A DNA stretch of 64,000 nt from Spodoptera frugiperda (taxonomy: Eukaryota > Arthropoda > Insecta > Lepidoptera > Noctuidae), in assembly GCF_023101765.2 (NCBI RefSeq), contig NC_064213.1:2728001-2792000 (forward strand), read 5' to 3'. The notes beneath the pieces were generated by a model. That model did no database searches. It saw only the letters and a list, made by a program, of their open reading frames with translations, and was not told the DNA's origin. Within the stretch, counting starts at the first letter, position 1. Every line of letters begins with the position of its first letter. Made by a program: the position numbers and the translations under genes. Of the stretch, positions 59,271 to 64,000 are shown in pieces.

Positions 59271-61564
59271 GATAAAATTTATATTTAGTTGCAGTCATCG
59301 TATTTATGTAGATTGGAAAATGGTAAAATTATTAATTTAAAAGGTTGAGACATTTGATAATAATTACTTTATTGTTCTTTAGTAACCTTTTGTTTGTATA
59401 ATTTCATTAGATGTTATGCAACATGTGCAAAGAGAATTGAATGAGATTCGTTTATTGTATAGTGATGATTTATTTATAAATAAAATTAATGTAAGTTGCA
59501 TTTTCAATTCAAAGTAGATTTTAATGTGAGAAAATTAATGAGAGTACTTTCAATATCGTATGTTTCTTCTTTATTACTCATTTGTTACATTGTTTATATT
59601 TGCCTTTTGTCTATAAATAAATGAAAGTGACATTGTCATTTATTGTTAATTTAATAATAGGTAATACCCTGAAAAGATTTATGTTTTTTAATTACAAGTA
59701 ACATGACATGTATTATAAACGAAACAATGAATTCTTCTCATCACTAAGCCTCGAAATCTGTGGGTCAGCTTTGTTTGCAGACGATAACTAACTACTGTGT
59801 ACACATATAATTTAGCAATGTGCGCATAATGATGTACATCGAAAGATATTTTGTTTAACTGTGTGGGTTGTCTCGTGTCAACAATCGGGTGATAAACTTA
59901 TCAGTTATTTGTTTTTGAATGCAAAGATAAATCTGTAGTACATTTTTATTATCAAGTTTGCAATTAACTTTTAAAATAACATCGTATCAATAATGTTCCG
60001 GTTTTATGAAGAAATATCTAAAAATATTACATTTCATTGATTACTAATTTATTTATAAACTCAGCAATCCGGTAGATGTCATTTGTGATATGATTGAAAA
60101 GATAGAGGTGTGTCGATATCGATATTTCAAAGCACCAAGTTATAAGAGTCATCACTAATGTCTGACCTTTAATTTGAATTTTGTTTATAGACAATGGTAT
60201 ACAAAAATTATGATAAATTCACGTTACATAGCACGTGGCTGGTGTATATAAATAAATTTGAAGTATTTGATACATTTTATATTTTTTTCTTTTTGATAGT
60301 GTATATTTTGTGTACATTATAGACGTTAAAGGTAAATAGTAAGTTACTATTTACTATTGCAAAGAGAGTATTATATAGTATATTTGTATTATTAACAAAT
60401 AAATCATGAAAGTAAACATTCCGATTCATAAAACCCCACATTAGTGACAAAAAGTTTTACCGACCCATAAAATAACTTGCAAAACATCGATATGTAAACA
60501 ACACAACAAAGGTGCGCACATCACTACGTCTCGAACTCTGCTCTCCGTCTTTGTTTACGTCCAACTCGGCCAATGATTGAACAATTGAATTCAAGGATAG
60601 AATCAATTTGTGAATTGTATAGAATCTGTATCATCTGTATTGGGATATCCGTACATGTCAGTAAACAACACGTAAGTTTTATATTATTTTACTATAAGTA
60701 GTAATTTCTAGTTACAACAGGCATATATTCAAGCGTTTTTACCCATTTATGGAGGAACAGAGAGGTGCAATAATCAAATATCCAATCTTGTCAGTTATCT
60801 TACCAATCTCAATAGATAGGAAGTAGTATACATGTACGCTATTTAAGACTAGAATAAAAAAAAAACAAAAAGTCAAGGTCATGAGTTTGACTGATGTTAG
60901 TATTTAATTTGTTGTTGGAATTTGAATACTAATATCCGTATACATTACAATAGTAATATTACGTTATATTATAATGTTATAACCTTATTCATTTCAAAAA
61001 TTAACCACCGAAATATGTAATTGTAGGAACAAATAACACTAGAAAGATAGGCAAGAGGTGCACATTACGGCATGTACCTAATGTCGCTATACAATAAACA
61101 AATAAATCCCATCATTTACTTTTATTTTCTTCAAAATAACTCAGTAAGTTATAAACTAATATTAAATGTGCTACGAATATTATATCAGAAAATTCGACAA
61201 GGCCAACGGGGACATTTGATTGGAGTTTTTGTGTCACTTTCTTAAGTTTTGTCACGTTCGAACAGAATTGTGATAGTCTATTGTAGAAATGAGATTGAGC
61301 CCTAAAATATTTTAATAAGAAATTATACTGTATTTTAGACCAGTCAAGTTTTTTGTGTAGCAATCGAGTAGAAGGTCTCGAAACTGTCTAAAATTCTGAT
61401 TGGTGTGAAAAAATAAAGAGAATCCCATCAAAAACATAAATGATATGATGCGTTAAACATTAAACCTGATTGAAAATGTGTAACATATGGGGTTTCTTGC
61501 TCGTTCTTCTCCATAGAAATTTACAATTTGGAACGAGCAAATAGCTTAATTAAACTACGAAGTA
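59271..61564. other. Intergenic DNA upstream of the P450
   Basis: AT-rich. It holds the GCGCACATCACTACG recurrence at 60.51 kb and the GGAACGAGCAAATAGCT repeat phrase at 61.54 kb. No gene recognised. Confidence 0.45.
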
Positions 61565-61860
61565 TTACTGGGCTCTTTTCGGATTTTCGAAAATTTCTCA
61601 GTAGTCTGAGCACGGAGTCTGGCATTGTGGCCGGTATAAGGCAATAGGGTCACCACATGGGACTTACAACATAAAGTGTGAAATGTGCATTGGCATTATG
61701 TGCCATAATGTCTGCTCTGCCCCTTCGGGGATTAAAACGTGAAGTTATAAAAAAAAATGAAGAAATACAAAGTGGCATTATGTGCCATACCCCTCTGCCT
61801 ACCCCTTCGGGGATTAAAGGCGTGAAGTTATAAAAAAAAATAAGAAATACAAAGTACACA
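61565..61860 (+). mobile_element. Family C SINE with duplicated 3' part
   Basis: TACTGGGCTCTTTTCGGATT, GTGGCCGGTATAAGGCAATA, CCCCTTCGGGGATTAAAACG, A-run; then GGCATTATGTGCCATA, CCCCTTCGGGGATTAAAGGC and a second A-run. The last 80-90 bases occur twice in tandem. The tRNA head is missing. Confidence 0.75.
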
Positions 61861-61868
61861 ATGTGACC

Positions 61869-62020
61869 TCAACTAAATGAGCGTAAGATTCTTCGAAAGA
61901 AGTGTGTATGTGAGCGCAGTCGTGTTCACCAGTAGACGGATTTTAGAAGCGCAATGCGTACGTGATTCGTTGAGCGTAGATGCTGAGCAGCGAGCATCAA
62001 GCATGTTCTTGTCAGTGAAA
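61869..62020 (+). other. Possible first exon of a rightward gene
   Basis: A block richer in GC than its surroundings (GTGAGCGCAGTCGTGTTCAC, GCGCAATGCGTACGTG, GAGCAGCGAGCATCAAGC) leads to ATGTTCTTGTCAGTGAAA and a perfect donor GTAAGT at 62021. It would encode only MFLSVK before the intron; following exons are outside or unseen. Confidence 0.3.
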
Positions 62021-63051
62021 GTAAGTAACTGTTCTTTATATTAATATTGCATAGAAAAATGTATTACTTTTTGTTACTATAACATGTTATTTGTGTTACA
62101 TTATAATATTAATATATTTACATTTGAAATATTAATATGTATTGTTTCAACGATTTTTATTTATTATTCCTGTATTCTGAATTCAACGCTACAAAAATCA
62201 TAAATCAAATTCAGAAAAGATTTATTGTAGTTGGACGTGAATAAAATAATAATTATGAAGTAATTTATTTATTTGTAACTATCGATATTTTTGTCCTAAA
62301 TAGACATCCTTATGGTTTAATTTATTTTTTAAGTTTCAAATTTCGAATTGATTCCTAATTTAAAAAGAATAAAAAATATGAACTAGTTAAATTATAAAAT
62401 TATGTAGATTAATTGTTTTTTTTTAGATTCGAATTTCGAATCAATTCCTAATTTTAAATAATAAATTTTACTTTCATTTTAGTTTACGATGTGCATTTAA
62501 ATCTTTATTTTAAGGGAAAAACGATAGATTTATTTATTTAATTATAATAAATATTACATTGACAGTGTGACATGCGTACGTGACGTATCACCATGCCGCC
62601 ACAGTATGCAACCTTTATCTGTGTCCGTTTCTTTGAATTTATAAGGACACATTATTTTGTGCAAGTAATGGCTACAGGTGTATTTATGTGTTTATATTTT
62701 GTGTTTGTGACGTCAGAACAGCTGTTCCTTGTATTGTTTAGTCTAGTTAGATATATAAGATAGAATAAACATTGTGTTGACGCCTGTTTATCTACAAAGG
62801 AAATTGACCTACCGACAGTAATTAGATACCTGGTACCTTTCTCTTAAACAATTCTCAAACAAGTGAAATTAATACAAGATGAAAGGGATGTGTGTTGGTG
62901 CTAAATAATTAATAACTAGGCCTTTATTGAGTTAAATTAGGTCACAATTTCGCTGAGAATTCAAGAATGAAAAGAACAAGACATTGGATCAATAATCGCA
63001 CCTCGATTAACGAACGAATTTATCACCTAATTATCTTTACTCATACTTTTT
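62021..63051. other. AT-rich DNA, nothing recognised
   Basis: No ORF or repeat of note. Two GACGT motifs near 62.58 and 62.71 kb are isolated. Confidence 0.45.
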
Positions 63052-63335
63052 TAAGGGGGTAAAATCATCCAATGAGTGTCAGACACTTACTGGCTAAAAC
63101 CACACTTTCCTACTCCTGCTTTTCGAGTTGGAGGTCTGATACAGCTCCGGGTTGGCATGAGACCTGCTAGGCCCGATCTGTGGTGGCTTGATAGCTCATT
63201 GAGGGTCTGGTTCTGATCGGCCTGCGAGCTGCCCTTGCTCACCTTTCGCAGATCCGTACATATGGTGACAGGAGATCGCCGTGCCATCACCCGACGCCCG
63301 GTGTCTCTCGCGACCGCTGGGGTGATTATATCCAT
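63052..63335 (+). mobile_element. One arm of the GC-rich foldback element
   Basis: AAGGGGGTAAAATCATCCAA, GAGTGTCAGACACTTACTGG, ACTCCTGCTTTTCGAG, then beyond family F: GATCTGTGGTGGCTTG, TGCGAGCTGCCCTTG, CGCAGATCCGTAC, ACGCCCGGTGTCTCTCGCG. The inner blocks match 50100-50290 only in the 49.9 kb element, showing that family F is the tip of a longer arm. Confidence 0.72.
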
Positions 63336-63599
63336 ACTAGAATTTCTTCAAGAGAAATGTGCATGAAATTTCGCAATCACAATACCGTGACGGATCATAC
63401 GTTATTTTGTTAAACACGCAACTAGCAACCGACGAACAAATAAATCGAATAACTTATCTGCAAGAATGCACTAATCTTTACCTACTCGTATTGCGGTAAT
63501 TCCCTATTTATTACATAAGGATGTATACTATGTACTATGATTATTTTATCAGACAACATCAATATCAACTGTGTGGGACAGTCTACTGCTAGACTATTG

Positions 63600-63870
63600 A
63601 ACTCATATGGCTACATAAAAGGGCTATTTTATGGTATAAGACGGAAAACGAGCAGACAGATCCCCTGATGGTAAGCAATCACCGCTTATGGATACCAGAG
63701 CCATCAGAAGTGCGATGCCAGCCTTTTGGGGGTTAAGAATTTTAGGGTTGTTGGGGAATCGGGGATCAGGAAAATTGGGGTAATTAGGCCTCCGGCAGCC
63801 TGACTCAGACAACGCAAGCTTTGTTTCTTCGGTCGAGCCGACCCATACGTGCCGAAGCATGACTCTCTCA
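63600..63870 (-). mobile_element. Family D repeat, reversed
   Basis: ACGAGCAGACAGATCCCCTG, GATGGTAAGCAATCACCGC, AGCCTTTTGGGGGTTAAGAA, ATTAGGCCTCCGGCAGCC, CCGAAGCATGACTCTCTCAC. It carries both the body end and the CATGCTTCGGCACG head. Confidence 0.8.
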
Positions 63871-63904
63871 CACTTATAATTCTTTGGTGTAATGTATACT
63901 TCTA

Positions 63905-64000
63905 CTACTCACAGAAAACCAGCGTGAAACAACATTTCCATCATGTTTCATATTCAGGTTACCGAAGGCAGAATTCACTCCTCTATTCCTAATCTCCCAA
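63905..64000 (+). repeat. Family D copy running off the window
   Basis: CTCACAGAAAACCAGCGTGA, AACAACATTTCCATCATG, GGTTACCGAAGGCAGAATTC, CCTAATCTCCC: an inverted neighbour of the copy at 63.6 kb. Confidence 0.65.

Overview
The window is AT-rich animal DNA from a lepidopteran, most likely a noctuid moth. The evidence is long introns with GT/AG borders, a mitochondrial-clan P450, an insect-type serine protease, and dense interspersed repeats of kinds common in moths: tRNA-headed SINEs, foldback MITEs, and pieces of non-LTR retrotransposons. No rRNA, CRISPR array or bacterial operon structure is visible. Family assignments come from reading motifs, not from database searches.

Layout. At 1-2.7 kb are the last two exons of an unidentified + strand gene that enters from the left. 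From 2.7 to 15 kb there is no gene; this stretch holds several MITEs and a 1.8 kb foldback structure (4.19-5.99 kb). From 15,089 to 59,011 one minus-strand gene fills two thirds of the window. It is a ten-exon mitochondrial-type cytochrome P450, rebuilt here exon by exon. Every splice phase joins cleanly, giving an uninterrupted 540-residue protein with an arginine-rich N-terminal presequence. The C-helix WxxxR, K-helix ExxR and PERW motifs are intact, but the heme-binding loop is three residues short and has lost its arginine, and the I-helix has no acid-Thr pair. A secreted, single-exon trypsin-fold protease lies in intron 8 on the opposite strand.

Intron 2 (15.6 kb) holds a nearly full-length CR1/Jockey-group LINE with intact ORF1 and ORF2 and a likely Inr+DPE promoter. 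It is inserted inside an older R2/R4-like LINE remnant. The same intron holds a second R2/R4-like remnant with a restriction-like endonuclease domain, a 1.2 kb GC-rich foldback element, and a promoter-like exon that could start a P450 form without the mitochondrial presequence. Intron 1 (6.7 kb) holds a MITE with hAT-type ends, an 8-bp target duplication, and five exact AACCGGTT motifs. The right end (59-64 kb) has no confident gene: one possible + strand first exon near 62.0 kb, then SINE and foldback copies.

Repeat families used below: F = short GC-rich repeat matching the end of the 49.93-51.11 kb foldback element; T and C = two tRNA-headed SINE families; D = SINE-like repeat with a body rich in CAACGC and TTCCCAATC motifs; E = common repeat with GAGATTAGCGCGTTCAAAC and GCGCGGTTTCACCC motifs, probably non-autonomous.
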